Under the pieces are notes generated by a model, which ran no database searches, was not told where the DNA came from, and saw only the letters and a program-made list of their open reading frames with translations. Below, piece after piece: positions 7,876 through 16,913 of a stretch of 64,000 nt of DNA (within the stretch, counting starts at the first letter, position 1; each line of letters begins with the position of its first letter). The DNA is from Microtetraspora malaysiensis (GTDB lineage: Bacteria; Actinomycetota; Actinomycetes; Streptosporangiales; Streptosporangiaceae), in the NCBI RefSeq assembly GCF_001528665.1, contig NZ_BBYJ01000011.1, positions 186,001 to 250,000 of the forward strand, read 5' to 3'. Both the position numbers and the translations under genes were made by a program.

Positions 7876-8481
7876 TCAGAGCCAGCCGTTGTGCCGGGCC
7901 TGCCGGGCCGCCTCGATCCGGTTGCGGGTGCCGGTCTTGCCGATCGCCGAGGACAGGTAGTTGCGTACCGTGCTCTCGGACAGGTGCAGGCGGGCGGCGA
8001 CGTCCGCGACCGTGGAGCCGTCCGCGGCGGCGGCGAGCACGTCGCGCTCCCGGTCGGTGAGGGGACTCGGGCCGGTGCTCAGCGCCGCGGCCGCGAGGGC
8101 CGGGTCGATGACCCGCTCGCCCGCGAGGACCCGGCGGATCGCCGCGGCCAGCTCCTCGACCGGCCCGTCCTTCACGAGGAAGCCGTACGCGCCGGCCTCC
8201 ATCGCGCGCCGCAGGTAGCCGGGGCGTCCGAACGTCGTGAGGATCAGCACCCGGCAGTGCGGGAGGCGGTCGCGCAGCTCGGCGGCGGCGTCGAGGCCGC
8301 TGCGGCCCGGCATCTCGATGTCCAGGAGCGCGACGTCCGGCCGCGCGCGCAGCGCGGCGGGTACGACGTCGTCGCCGTCGGACACCTGGGCGACGACCTC
8401 GATGTCGTCTTCGAGGCCGAGCAGCAGGGCGAGCGCGCCGCGCATCATGCCCTGGTCCTCGGCCAGCAGGACTTTGATCAT
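7876..8481 (-). CDS. NarL/LuxR-family response regulator
   Basis: A 201-residue regulator: receiver domain (1-120) with acidic residues AEDQ, phospho-acceptor Asp in ALLDIEMPG (about D54) and Lys in FLVKDG; LuxR-type HTH (about 137-200) with LTDRERDVLAAAADG and LSESTVRNYLSSAIGK. Its ATG overlaps the histidine kinase stop (ATGA), so it is the last gene of a four-gene operon: ATPase, permease, kinase, regulator. Such modules usually control their own exporter in response to envelope stress or a drug. Confidence 0.93.
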   Translation of the reverse strand: MIKVLLAEDQGMMRGALALLLGLEDDIEVVAQVSDGDDVVPAALRARPDVALLDIEMPGRSGLDAAAELRDRLPHCRVLILTTFGRPGYLRRAMEAGAYGFLVKDGPVEELAAAIRRVLAGERVIDPALAAAALSTGPSPLTDRERDVLAAAADGSTVADVAARLHLSESTVRNYLSSAIGKTGTRNRIEAARQARHNGWL

Positions 8482-9617
8482 GTGTCCAACATCACCTGGA
8501 GCCGGAATCCGCCGGACGGTGCGGAGCCGGCGGACAGCCGCCCGCCAGCGGCCCGCACCCTCTCGCGCAGGCCCGCCAGGCCGTTCCCCTGCCGGGCTCC
8601 CGGTTCCCTGCCGGGGTCGGGGGAGCCGCCGCCGTCGTCGCCGATCCGCAGCTCAATGCCGCCGTCCGTTCCCTGCTCCAGTTCGATCTCGCACCGGGTC
8701 GCCCCGCTGTGCCTGATCACGTTCGTCATCCCTTCTCGTACGGCCCAGCCGAGCAGCGCGTCCACCTCGGGCGGGAGGTCGACGGACGCCGTCCGGATCG
8801 TGAGGCCGATCCCCGCGTCGGCGAGCGCCGTGCGCGCGGAGTCCAGTTCGGCGGCCAGGCCGCGCCCCCGGTAACCGGTGACGGCGGCCCGGACCTCGGT
8901 GAGCGCCTGGCGCCCGATCCGTTCGATGTCGGCGGCCTGCTCCACCGCCGCGTCGACGTCCCTGGGCGCGAGCCGGCGTACGGCCTCGGCCTTGACGACG
9001 ACGACCGACAGGGTGTGCCCGAGGAGGTCGTGCAGGTCGCGGGAGAAGCGCAGCCGCTCCTCGGTCACCGCCGCCCGGGCGAGCTCCTCCCGGGTGCGCT
9101 GGAGCTCCCGGATGGCCTCCCAGAGGCGGATGATCACCGCGGGGACGAGGCCGGCGCAGAGGACGCCCCACACGAGGCTCAGGATGGCGGTGAGATCGCT
9201 GTCCCGCCATCCCATGATGGCGGCGGAGACCGCGCAGAGCGCGAACAGCAGGGGCGGCATCTTCCGCCCTCTGACGGTCACGCCGAGCGCGATCGCCAGC
9301 ATGACCAGCGGATACAACCAGTTGTCGCCGAACCCGGCCGCGCTCGCGCACACGGTGAGGGCGAGCAGGGGCAGCCAGAGGCGCAGCGCCCGGCGGCGGT
9401 CGGCGAAGGCGAAGCGGATCGTGACCAGGTAGAGCGCGCCGCTGAGGGCCGCCGCCGTCCAGGCCAGCCACAGTGGGTGCGACCGTCCCTGGGTGATGTC
9501 CCAGACGGGACCGCCGGTCAGGAGGACCCAGAAGATCATGCCCTTGGCGTCCGGGCCGCGTTCGCCCTCGCCGAGCGGGTTCAGCCAGGGCTCGCCACCC
9601 GATGCCACCTTTGTCAT
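8478..9617 (-). CDS. Sensor histidine kinase, NarL/DesK type (HisKA_3)
   Basis: A 379-residue membrane kinase. The N-terminal half has about five or six hydrophobic spans (residues 25-150) and no large extracellular loop, suggesting intramembrane sensing. The dimerisation/phospho-acceptor helix contains FSRDLHDLLGH (His about 208). The ATPase domain has the N box REGMTNVIRHSG and the G box IGDDGGG with GNGLAGLRERV. The ATG 13 nt after the permease stop was chosen over an earlier in-frame ATG inside the permease end. Coupled to the response regulator by a 4-nt overlap. Confidence 0.92.
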   Translation of the reverse strand: MTKVASGGEPWLNPLGEGERGPDAKGMIFWVLLTGGPVWDITQGRSHPLWLAWTAAALSGALYLVTIRFAFADRRRALRLWLPLLALTVCASAAGFGDNWLYPLVMLAIALGVTVRGRKMPPLLFALCAVSAAIMGWRDSDLTAILSLVWGVLCAGLVPAVIIRLWEAIRELQRTREELARAAVTEERLRFSRDLHDLLGHTLSVVVVKAEAVRRLAPRDVDAAVEQAADIERIGRQALTEVRAAVTGYRGRGLAAELDSARTALADAGIGLTIRTASVDLPPEVDALLGWAVREGMTNVIRHSGATRCEIELEQGTDGGIELRIGDDGGGSPDPGREPGARQGNGLAGLRERVRAAGGRLSAGSAPSGGFRLQVMLDT

Positions 9618-9630
9618 CGTTTTTCGCTCT

Positions 9631-10356
9631 TTAGGCCGTCTTGCCCGCACGGCGGTAACCGTACATCGCGTAGAGGCCGAAGACGATCAGCCAGCCCACC
9701 AGGACGGCTGTCTGGCGCAGGCCGGGCGGCTCGCCGGCGGCGGCGTGCCACGAGAGGGCGGCGTAGCTGTTCGACGGTGTCCACTCCGCGATCGCGCGCA
9801 GCCAGCCGGGGAAGTTCGCGGTGGGGAGCCACAGGCCGCCGACGATGGACAGGCCCAGCATGGTGGCCAGGTTGGCCATGGCGGCGGTCTGGCCGCTGAG
9901 ACGGTAGCCGTTGCCCAGCCCGAGCAGGGAGAACGGCACGGTCCCGACCCAGAGCAGCGCGACGATCTGCGCCCACTGGGCCGCGGTGAGCGTGACGTGG
10001 TTGACCAGGACGCCGGTCAGCAGGACCGCGGCGATGCTCGGGACGACGCCCAGCACCCCGGTGACCACCTTGCCCGCGACGACCTGCGCGGGCGTCAGCG
10101 GCGTGAGCCGGAGCTGGCGCAGCCAGCCCGCCGCGCGGTCCTCGGCGATGCCGCTCCCGTTGTTGAACGCGCTGCCCAGCGCGCCGTACGCGGCCATGCT
10201 CACCATCGTGAAGAGCGCGGCGTCGTGCTTGTCGCCGGGGGCGATCCCGAGGTTGGTGAAGAGCAGATACATCACGACGGGCATGATCACGCCGAAGACG
10301 ATGTAGCCGCCGTCCCGCAGAGACCGGATGAGTTCGAGGCGGATGTAGCCGGACAT
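9631..10356 (-). CDS. ABC-2 type transporter permease
   Basis: A 241-residue permease with six predicted spans. RLELIRSLRDGGYIVF at the N-terminus, EDRAAGWLRQLRLTPLTP and the late GNGYRLSGQTAAMANL and FPGWLRAIAEWTPSNSY segments are typical of ABC-2 export permeases. Its ATG overlaps the ATPase stop by one base (TGATG), and the kinase follows 13 nt later. It is the membrane half of the exporter encoded with the two-component system. The substrate is unknown; drugs, lantibiotics or lipids are usual for this arrangement. Confidence 0.9.
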   Translation of the reverse strand: MSGYIRLELIRSLRDGGYIVFGVIMPVVMYLLFTNLGIAPGDKHDAALFTMVSMAAYGALGSAFNNGSGIAEDRAAGWLRQLRLTPLTPAQVVAGKVVTGVLGVVPSIAAVLLTGVLVNHVTLTAAQWAQIVALLWVGTVPFSLLGLGNGYRLSGQTAAMANLATMLGLSIVGGLWLPTANFPGWLRAIAEWTPSNSYAALSWHAAAGEPPGLRQTAVLVGWLIVFGLYAMYGYRRAGKTA

Positions 10357-11270
10357 CACGCGTTCTCCTTGAGAAGAGCCGCGCCGGAGGGGGCCGCGGC
10401 GGTGGTGAGGGCGACGAACGCGTCTTCCAGGTCGGCCGGCGTGACCTCGATGTCCCGCACGGCTCCCGCCCGGGCGAGGGCGACCACGGTGGCGTCCGCG
10501 TCGGTGCTGCGCAGGGTGGCGCGGTCGCCGTTGATCTCCAGCCCGGTCACGCCGGGGAGCCGGCCCAGCCAGGCGGCCTCGCCGGAGACGGTCACGCGGA
10601 CGGTCGTGGCCGCCACGAGGCGCTTGATCTCGGTGCTGGTGCCGTCCGCCGCCACCCGGCCGCGGTTGATCACGATGACGCGGTCGGCCTGCTCGTCGGC
10701 CTCGTCGAGGTAGTGCGTGGAGAACAGGATGGTCCTGCCCCGCTCGGCGAAGCCGCGCATGCTCGCCCACAGCTCCCGCCGGGCCTCGACGTCCAGGGCG
10801 GCGGTCGGCTCGTCGAGGACGATCAGCTCGGGGTCGCCCGCGATCGCCATCGCGAACCTCACCCGCTGCGCCTGGCCGCCGGAGAGCCGGTCCACCCGCC
10901 GGTCGGCCAGCGCGGTGAGCTGGGCGAGAGCGAGGATCCGGTCGAGCGGGAGCGGTTCGCGATAGGTCCGGGAGACGAAGGTGAGCAGTTCACGCACGGT
11001 GACTCTCGCGATGATGCCGCCCTCCTGCGGCATGGCGCCGACCCTGCCCTGCCGTACGGCCCGCTCGGGGGCGCCGCCGAAGAGCGACGCCGTACCCGAG
11101 TCGGGTGGGAGCAGCCCGAGGAGCATGCCGATGGCGGTGGACTTGCCCGCGCCGTTGGGGCCGAGAAGCGCCACGGTCTGGCCCCGGGGGATGGAGAGCG
11201 TCAGGCCGTCCGCGGCCCGGGTGACGCCGAACGTCTTGGTGACGTCCGTTAGGGATGCTGCGATTTCCAT
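10356..11270 (-). CDS. ABC transporter ATP-binding protein (DrrA-like)
   Basis: A 304-residue ATPase and first gene of the operon. Walker A GPNGAGKST (about 39-47), signature LSGGQAQRVRFAMA, Walker B LIVLDEPTAALD and switch His in FSTHYLDEADEQ are all intact. A C-terminal extension (about 220-304) is typical of DrrA-type export ATPases. The ATG giving MEIAASL was chosen because the 22 codons before it do not fit the family start. Confidence 0.93.
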   Translation of the reverse strand: MEIAASLTDVTKTFGVTRAADGLTLSIPRGQTVALLGPNGAGKSTAIGMLLGLLPPDSGTASLFGGAPERAVRQGRVGAMPQEGGIIARVTVRELLTFVSRTYREPLPLDRILALAQLTALADRRVDRLSGGQAQRVRFAMAIAGDPELIVLDEPTAALDVEARRELWASMRGFAERGRTILFSTHYLDEADEQADRVIVINRGRVAADGTSTEIKRLVAATTVRVTVSGEAAWLGRLPGVTGLEINGDRATLRSTDADATVVALARAGAVRDIEVTPADLEDAFVALTTAAAPSGAALLKENA

Positions 11271-11383
11271 GATCGAAACGGTACGGAGGCGCGGCTCGCG
11301 ACCGTAGATCGAAGCATCCCGGGTTGGGCGGGACAAATGTCACTGGGCGCGTACGGAGCGGCCGTGACGCGACTCCCCGGTGG

Positions 11384-12118
11384 TCAGGGGCTGGGCGTGA
11401 GTTCGGCGAGCAGCGCCGCCGTGTCGGCCGGGCGGGAGAGCATCGGCCAGTGGCCGGTGGGCAGCTCGCGCAGCTCCCACTCCGGCCCCGCGAGCGGGGC
11501 GAAGAGCGGATGCCCGTCGGCGATCAGCGCCTTGACCTGGGCGAGCGGGAAGGACGAGCTGATCAGGGTCTTGGGCAGCCGGTCGAACGCGCCGGTGAGC
11601 CGGATCGGTGCGGTGATCGTGCCGAGCGGCTGGTCGGTCGCGCGGGAGCGCATCAGCTCGCGCTCCGCGGGTCCGAGCCCGGCGAGGCTCGCCCCGGACG
11701 CCTCCAGGTCCTCCCATGCCGGGAGGGGGTAGCGCCAGCCGTCCCGCACCCTGGCCTCGGCGAACTCGCGCCCGGCCATGTCGATCGGGGCGACCCCGTC
11801 CGGCACGGGACCGCTCTCCAGGTAGACCACCCGGGCGATCCGGTCCGGCACCCGGTCGGCCGCGCCGGTGACCGCCGCGCCGCCGAGGCTGTGCCCGACG
11901 AGCACCACGTCGCGCAGATCCTCGTACGTGATCAGGTTGACGATGTCGTCGATGTGCGTGTCGAGGGTCAACTCCGGAGCGGCGAGATGTGAGCGGTCGG
12001 CGAGGCCGGTGAGCGTCACGGGATAGGCGGCGTGGCCGTCCTCGCGCAGGTGGGAGGTAACGCCCTGCCACGCCCACGCGCCGAGCCAGAGACCGGGGAC
12101 CAGTACGTATGTCGTCAT
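11384..12118 (-). CDS. Alpha/beta-fold hydrolase (plant-esterase/HNL-like)
   Basis: A 244-residue alpha/beta hydrolase. The nucleophile elbow is VLVGHSLGG with Ser77. The N-terminal oxyanion strand is VLVPGLWLGAWAW, and the catalytic His is in LPTGHWPML near residue 220. The PG-W-GAWAW start and overall length match the methylesterase/hydroxynitrile-lyase-like group common in actinomycetes. It is divergent from a WYL-domain regulator with only 42 nt between starts, suggesting that regulator controls it. The substrate is unknown. Confidence 0.88.
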   Translation of the reverse strand: MTTYVLVPGLWLGAWAWQGVTSHLREDGHAAYPVTLTGLADRSHLAAPELTLDTHIDDIVNLITYEDLRDVVLVGHSLGGAAVTGAADRVPDRIARVVYLESGPVPDGVAPIDMAGREFAEARVRDGWRYPLPAWEDLEASGASLAGLGPAERELMRSRATDQPLGTITAPIRLTGAFDRLPKTLISSSFPLAQVKALIADGHPLFAPLAGPEWELRELPTGHWPMLSRPADTAALLAELTPSP

Positions 12119-12160
12119 GGCGCGACGCTATCGGCGAATCAGGGCAGAATCGGTCCTGTT

Positions 12161-13120
12161 ATGTCAGCGAATCGCATTTTGGCGCTCCTCGAACTGTTGC
12201 AGGACCGTCCCGGCCTGACCGGGCCGCAGCTCGCCGCCCGGCTGGAGGTGGACGAGCGCACGGTCCGCCGCTACGCCGTACGGCTCGGCGACCTCGGCGT
12301 CCCGGTCGAGGCGGAGCGGGGGCGGTACGGCGGCTATCGGCTGCGCCCGGGATACCGGTTGCCGCCGCTGATGTTCGGCGACGACGAGGCGGCGGCCGTC
12401 GTGCTCGGCCTGTTGGCGGGACGCCGTACCGGCCTGTCGGTGGGGGAGGCCGCGACCGAGAGCGCGCTGGCGAACATCCGACGGGTGCTGCCCGAGGCGC
12501 TGCGCGAGCGGGTGCGGGCGATCGAGGAGACGGTGGACGTGACCTCACGCGCGGCGGACGCGCCCCGCCCCGACGCGACGGCGCTGCTCGCGCTCGCCGA
12601 CGCGGTGCGGCGCGGCCGGCGGGTGCGGGTCGCCTACCGGTCGTTCCGGGGGAGCGAGAGCGAGCGGGAACTCGACCCCTACGGGCTGGTCTTCCACTCC
12701 GGCCGCTGGTACGTGACCGGGCACGACCATCGCAGCGGGGAGGTGCGGACCTTCCGCGTGGATCGGGTGGCGCGGGCGGAGGTCACCGGGGTGGGATTCC
12801 GCGCTCCGGCCGGGTTCGACCCGGTGGCGCACGTCGTGGAGTCGCTGGCGGGTGTGCCGTACGAGCATGAGGTCGAGGTGGTGCTGGCGACGAGCCTGGA
12901 GGAGGCGCGCCGCCGCATCCCCCCGACCGTGGCCAGGCTCGCCCGGGCGGACGACACGGCCGACGACGGCGGGGGAGTGCGGATGATCGCGCGGGTGGAG
13001 CGGCTGGACGGGATGGCCCTGATGCTGGCCGGGCTCGGCTGGCGTTTCACCGTTGTCCGCCCGGAGGGGCTGCGCGACGAGGTGCGCGCCCTCGCGCGGC
13101 GGCTGCTCGCCGACGCGTAG
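12161..13120 (+). CDS. WYL-domain helix-turn-helix regulator (YafY/PafC-like)
   Basis: A 319-residue regulator. The N-terminal HTH_11 winged helix (residues 1-60) has LQDRPGLTGPQLAARLEVDE and RTVRRYAVRLGDLGVPVE. The WYL domain (about 145-225) has RVAYRSFRGSESERELDPYG, GRWYVTGHDHRSGEVRTFRV, then a WCX-like C-terminus. The ATG at 12161 was chosen because it begins the HTH exactly; a longer frame overlaps the divergent hydrolase gene. WYL regulators respond to nucleic acid or other ligands; here the likely target is the adjacent hydrolase. Confidence 0.92.
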   Translation: MSANRILALLELLQDRPGLTGPQLAARLEVDERTVRRYAVRLGDLGVPVEAERGRYGGYRLRPGYRLPPLMFGDDEAAAVVLGLLAGRRTGLSVGEAATESALANIRRVLPEALRERVRAIEETVDVTSRAADAPRPDATALLALADAVRRGRRVRVAYRSFRGSESERELDPYGLVFHSGRWYVTGHDHRSGEVRTFRVDRVARAEVTGVGFRAPAGFDPVAHVVESLAGVPYEHEVEVVLATSLEEARRRIPPTVARLARADDTADDGGGVRMIARVERLDGMALMLAGLGWRFTVVRPEGLRDEVRALARRLLADA

Positions 13121-13136
13121 CCGGGAACCCGGACGG

Positions 13137-13331
13137 TCAGGCCGGGTACGGAGGCTGGTTCTCGGGGGGAACGCCGCCCCCCTTGCCGCCGCCCCTCTTG
13201 CCCTTGTCCGTGCCGTGCGGCCGCCCCTTGCGCGCCCTTCCGACCCCGGACCGCGCCTTGCTCTCCGCCGCGTCCTGCGTGGCGCCCCCGCGACCGGAGC
13301 GGCGTGCCTCGGGCTGCTGTGGCTGACCCAT
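13137..13331 (-). CDS. Small basic hypothetical protein
   Basis: A 64-residue, Gly/Lys/Arg-rich, probably disordered protein: MGQPQQPEARRSGRGG start, GKRGGGKGGG tract, end VPPENQPPYPA. There are no hydrophobic segments or recognised domains. A strong ribosome binding site (GAGGGAGG, 4 nt before ATG) supports translation. The 12-mer CAGCGAGGGAGG before it is identical to that before the BON-SRPBCC gene upstream on the same strand. A 15-bp palindrome (CTCCACGCCGTGGAG, 13355-13369) lies in its leader. It may be a nucleic-acid-binding or stress protein, but the function is not known. Confidence 0.6.
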   Translation of the reverse strand: MGQPQQPEARRSGRGGATQDAAESKARSGVGRARKGRPHGTDKGKRGGGKGGGVPPENQPPYPA

Positions 13332-13439
13332 CGTTCCTCCCTCGCTGCTGTTGTCTCCACGCCGTGGAGCACGGATCCCCCTGCCCTCCGATGGGAACGC
13401 CATGCGTCGGGAGGAGGCGTGGAGAACACGACCCCTGGC

Positions 13440-13477
13440 CCGCTGGTGAGGGCGCGATCCGGCTCACTCACCAGCGG
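13440..13477. terminator. Perfect 11-bp stem-loop between BON-SRPBCC gene and small basic gene
   Basis: CCGCTGGTGAG and CTCACCAGCGG form an 11-bp perfect stem with a 16-nt loop. It lies 47 nt after the stop of the BON-SRPBCC gene. There is no U-tract, as is common for actinomycete terminators. It could separate the two genes, giving the small gene its own promoter. Confidence 0.5.
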
Positions 13478-13523
13478 CCACCAGGCGCCGAGTCCGCCCG
13501 GACAGCGGAGCCGGCAGCTCCCG

Positions 13524-14738
13524 TCAGGCGTGGGCGACGGCCGGCCGGGCGGCCGCCTGCTCGCCTTCCGCGACCGTCTTCAGCCGCATCAGGTCCTCCC
13601 GGAGCTTGTGGACCGGGTCCACGCCGAGCAGCTTGGCCACGGCGTGGCCGATCGCGCCGACCGCCGGGTTGTAGGCCATCTGCACCTGCACGCGGGTGCG
13701 GCCCTCGCCCTCGGGCGTGAGCCGCAACGCGCCCACGTGCGCGAAGAGCTGCCCGTCGGGCGTCTTCCAGGCGATCTCGCGGTTCTCCTCGCGCCGGGTC
13801 TCCACGGCGTCGAAGCGGACGCACGTCCCGGCGGGGCCCGCGATCACCCAGTGGGACCGGCCGTCGCCCAGCAGGCGGACCTCGAGGACGTCCGGCATGA
13901 TCTCCTGGTAGATCCGGTAGTCGCTCACCAGCGGCCAGATGTTCTCCGGGGAGGCCGCGATGGAGATCGCGTCCTGCAGGTCGATCGCGCGCCGTCCCGA
14001 GCTGATCCCGGTGATCCGCCGTAGGGGCAGGTTGGTCACCACACGCAGGGCGAGGATCGTGCAGGCGGTGCGCGCCGCCCACGAGAGCGGTCGCGGAAGC
14101 CTGCCGGTCAGTCCCCACACCAGGGCCGTGCAGCAGGCGACGAACAGGCGCCCGCTCGGCGACCACCGCTGCTGCAGCAGTTCGGGCACCGGCCTCCTCG
14201 GCCGGGACGGGCCCTGCAGCCCCGGCGTGGCCCCGGCCTCGACGTGCGTCCTCCACCGGAGGTCGACCCGCCGGACACCCGGGACCCGCCGCACCGCGCG
14301 CCGGGCCCGCTGCTCCTCGGCGCTCAGGATGTCCCCGGTCAGTGCCACGACGCCGCCGTCCACGTGGACCTCCACCGCGTGCGGATGCGAGACGTAGCGG
14401 CCGAGCTCCGCCCGTACGCGTTCGTACAGGATCCGGTCGTCCACGGCGGATCTCGCGCGCAGGCGATGCCGGGCGCCCGCGACCGCGCCGCGCCCCCGTT
14501 TCGGCAGATCGCTGGAGAGGACGGCGACGCCCTTGTACATCTTGTGCGTGGCGTGCGCGGCCTTGTCGCGCACCCGCGCCCGGCGGGTACGGCCCCGGTC
14601 GGGATCGCAGAGGTACTGGATCACCGCGCCGGCGCAGACGCCCGCGCCGGCTGTGCCGAGGGTCCGGCGCAACGGTGATCGCTCCACGAGCACGATGTCG
14701 GCGTAGCGGTCTCGTTGAGGCTGAGCGGAAGTACGCAT
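13524..14738 (-). CDS. BON-domain plus SRPBCC (polyketide cyclase/COQ10-like) membrane protein
   Basis: About 404 residues. A conserved N-terminal region with a short hydrophobic stretch (GTAGAGVCAGAVIQYLCDPD) precedes RGRTRRARVRDKAAH. A BON domain follows (about 105-165: RVRAELGRYVSHPHAVEVHV, GGVVALTGDILSAEE, VRRVPGVRRVD). A second hydrophobic segment spans about 205-240, then an SRPBCC domain (about 250-390: ISIAASPENIWPLVSDY, WVIAGPAGTCVRFDA). This BON + SRPBCC layout occurs in proteins coupling membrane or periplasmic lipid binding with a ligand pocket. Two starts are possible: ATG at 14747 touches the GGGAGG, while 14738 has a 10-nt spacing and was chosen. Confidence 0.8.
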   Translation of the reverse strand: MRTSAQPQRDRYADIVLVERSPLRRTLGTAGAGVCAGAVIQYLCDPDRGRTRRARVRDKAAHATHKMYKGVAVLSSDLPKRGRGAVAGARHRLRARSAVDDRILYERVRAELGRYVSHPHAVEVHVDGGVVALTGDILSAEEQRARRAVRRVPGVRRVDLRWRTHVEAGATPGLQGPSRPRRPVPELLQQRWSPSGRLFVACCTALVWGLTGRLPRPLSWAARTACTILALRVVTNLPLRRITGISSGRRAIDLQDAISIAASPENIWPLVSDYRIYQEIMPDVLEVRLLGDGRSHWVIAGPAGTCVRFDAVETRREENREIAWKTPDGQLFAHVGALRLTPEGEGRTRVQVQMAYNPAVGAIGHAVAKLLGVDPVHKLREDLMRLKTVAEGEQAAARPAVAHA

Positions 14739-14856
14739 AACGACCATGCCTCCCTCGCTGTGCTGAGCCTCCTTCACTTGCTCGTCGCCCCTCTACCCGG
14801 CCGGTCGCCGACGATTCACCGGGCCCGCCGGGTCCGCGCCGCTTCGGCGTGGGGGC

Positions 14857-16131
14857 CTACTCGCCTGCGGGGATCGTCTCCGGGTCCCGATCGGCCGGTG
14901 TCGCGGCTTCCTCGCGGCACAGGCCGTGCAGCAATTCCTCCCAGCGCGAGCCGATGACGTCCAGGTCGTAGCGGGCCGCCTTCTCCAGGGCGTTGGCGCC
15001 GAAGGTGCGGCGCAGCTCCTCGTCCTCGATGAGGGTGCAGATCGCGTCGGCCATCGCGTGGATCTTCTCGGGTTTGACGAGTAAGCCGTCGTGTTCGTGG
15101 GTGATGAGCTCGGCGGGGCCGGTCGGGCAGTCGTAGCTCACCACCGGGAGGCCCTTGCTCATCGCCTCGAGGATGACCATCGGCAGGCCCTCGCGGCGCG
15201 AGCTGAGCACGTAGATCGACGCCTTGGCCAGCTCGGGGCCGACGTCGGGGACCGACCCCATGAGCAGCACCTTCCCGGTCAGCTCCCGCTTGTCGATCGA
15301 CGCCTGGAGTTTCTCGCGGCGCGGGCCGTCGCCGAAGATGCGCAGCGTCCAGTCGGGGTAGCGGGCCGCGACGTGCGCCCACGCGCGGATCAGCAGGTCG
15401 TAGCCCTTGGTGTGGGTGAGCCGGCCGACCGCGATGACGGTCTTCGCGGTGAGAGGGGAGCGGTCGCCCGTCAGCCTCGTCACCGCGTTCGGCATCTGGG
15501 CGAGCAGCCGCGGCCGTGTCTTGAGCGCCCGCTCGTACGCCCGGAGGTCGGTCTGGGTCAGGGTGACGACCGCGTCGAGCCGGCTGTACCGGCGGACGAT
15601 CTGTTTGCGCAGCTCAGGGCCGTGGCCGCCGAGATTGCCGTGCTCCTGCGCGATCGTGGTGATCTCCGGAGGGGCGGCCAGCGACATGATCAGGTTCAGG
15701 CCGGGGCGGGTCCCGATGAGCACGCCGCGCCGCCGCCCCCGGATGTAACGGATGAGCTTGAGATCGGTGCGCAGCGTGAACCAGTGGTGGGCGGCCTCCT
15801 CCTGCGGGATCAGCCTGCTGGGGAAGCGGGACAGCAGCCCCTTGCGGCGCGGGAGCCGGTCGTCCAGGTAGCGGATCCGCACGCCGGGCGGTACGGGGAA
15901 GAAGGGCTCCTCGCGTTCCCGGACCACGCTCACGATCTCGACGTCGTGTTCTCTGGCGAGGTAGCCGGCGAGGTTGAACACGGTGCGGATGGTGCCGCCC
16001 ATTCCATTTGCATGCAAAAGGAGGATGCGTACCTCATGGGCGTTTCGTGGCTCCGCGCGCCGAGCGCGACTTTTGTCGCGTGCTGAACGCAATTTGACCG
16101 CAGACCGCCGCAATAGCCCCGTAAAAGACAA
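14857..16131 (-). CDS. Glycosyltransferase family 4
   Basis: A 424-residue GT-B enzyme. Residues 35-50 (RILLLHANGMGGTIRTVFNL) form the N-terminal Rossmann glycine-rich loop. The donor-binding half has VIAVGRLTHTKGYDLLIRAW, LRIFGDGPRREKL and the E-x7-E motif EGLPMVILEAMSKGLPVV (about 330). It would transfer a sugar from an activated donor to an envelope or exopolysaccharide acceptor, which is not identified. The start used is TTG and is uncertain; no better start is seen before residue 40. The upstream 80 bp are unusually A+T-rich for this genome and probably hold its promoter. Confidence 0.87.
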   Translation of the reverse strand: MSFTGLLRRSAVKLRSARDKSRARRAEPRNAHEVRILLLHANGMGGTIRTVFNLAGYLAREHDVEIVSVVREREEPFFPVPPGVRIRYLDDRLPRRKGLLSRFPSRLIPQEEAAHHWFTLRTDLKLIRYIRGRRRGVLIGTRPGLNLIMSLAAPPEITTIAQEHGNLGGHGPELRKQIVRRYSRLDAVVTLTQTDLRAYERALKTRPRLLAQMPNAVTRLTGDRSPLTAKTVIAVGRLTHTKGYDLLIRAWAHVAARYPDWTLRIFGDGPRREKLQASIDKRELTGKVLLMGSVPDVGPELAKASIYVLSSRREGLPMVILEAMSKGLPVVSYDCPTGPAELITHEHDGLLVKPEKIHAMADAICTLIEDEELRRTFGANALEKAARYDLDVIGSRWEELLHGLCREEAATPADRDPETIPAGE

Positions 16132-16211
16132 AATAAGTCCCCGTCCTATATCAATGTTTACCCCTATTTACTAGGACGAAGAAGGACGTAATAGCGTTGT
16201 AGTGATCTGCG

Positions 16212-16913
16212 TCACATTAGATGCCAGATGGTCGTGCGCTTGTACGGAACGTCTTCCAGGACGGCGGGGACCAGGTGGACGCCGACCGGCCGAAAGAGGC
16301 GCCGCGGCAGGTAGGAGCAGGCGCGTTCCGGGGCGCCCACCAACACGGTCCGCCCCGCCGCCTCGCGCCCGTCCGGGGTCTCCCTCGCCGCACCCGTGCC
16401 CGCCGTATCCCGGTCCGGAGCCTGATCGTCCGGGGCGGGCCGTGCCCGGAGCAGGAAGGGCGTCACCCGCTCGGCGAGTGCCGCGTCGTAGAAGGCGTCG
16501 CCGACCAGCACCACGTCCTCCCTCGGCGTCGTCGCGAGGATGTCTCCCCGGCGGACGGTCACGGCCGCCCCGTTGGCGCGGGCGTTGAGCGCGATCGCCG
16601 CCGCGGCGTGCGGATCGATGTCGTTGGCGACCACCGCCGCCGCGCCCGCCACGGCTGCGGCGACGGCGACCAGGCCCGACCCCGAGGCGAGGTCCAGCAC
16701 GGTGCGGCCCCGCACCAGTTCCGGGTGGTCGAGCACGTGGCGGGCCAGCGCCTGGCCGCCCGCCCACGCGTACGCCCAGTACGGCAGGTCGCCGGTGCGC
16801 TCCCAGAGCCCGAACACCGTGTCCTGCTCCTCGGCCGGCGCGAGGTGCAGCCGGATCTCCGGCACGTACGGCACGGCCGCCAGTCGTGTGTGCGCCCGTA
16901 CCAGCTGCTCCAT
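16212..16913 (-). CDS. Class I SAM-dependent methyltransferase (protein/small-molecule N-methyltransferase-like)
   Basis: A 233-residue methyltransferase. Motif I is LDLASGSGLVAVAAA, motif II VVANDIDPHA, and a later VLVGDAFYDAAL resembles the catalytic loop of ETFB-lysine/METTL-type enzymes. PYWAYAWAGGQALARHVL before motif I is characteristic of that same group. The ATG (MEQLVRAHTRL) with GGAAGG upstream was preferred over a 23-codon longer GTG/ATG form. The substrate is unknown. It has no obvious operon partner. Confidence 0.85.
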   Translation of the reverse strand: MEQLVRAHTRLAAVPYVPEIRLHLAPAEEQDTVFGLWERTGDLPYWAYAWAGGQALARHVLDHPELVRGRTVLDLASGSGLVAVAAAVAGAAAVVANDIDPHAAAAIALNARANGAAVTVRRGDILATTPREDVVLVGDAFYDAALAERVTPFLLRARPAPDDQAPDRDTAGTGAARETPDGREAAGRTVLVGAPERACSYLPRRLFRPVGVHLVPAVLEDVPYKRTTIWHLM

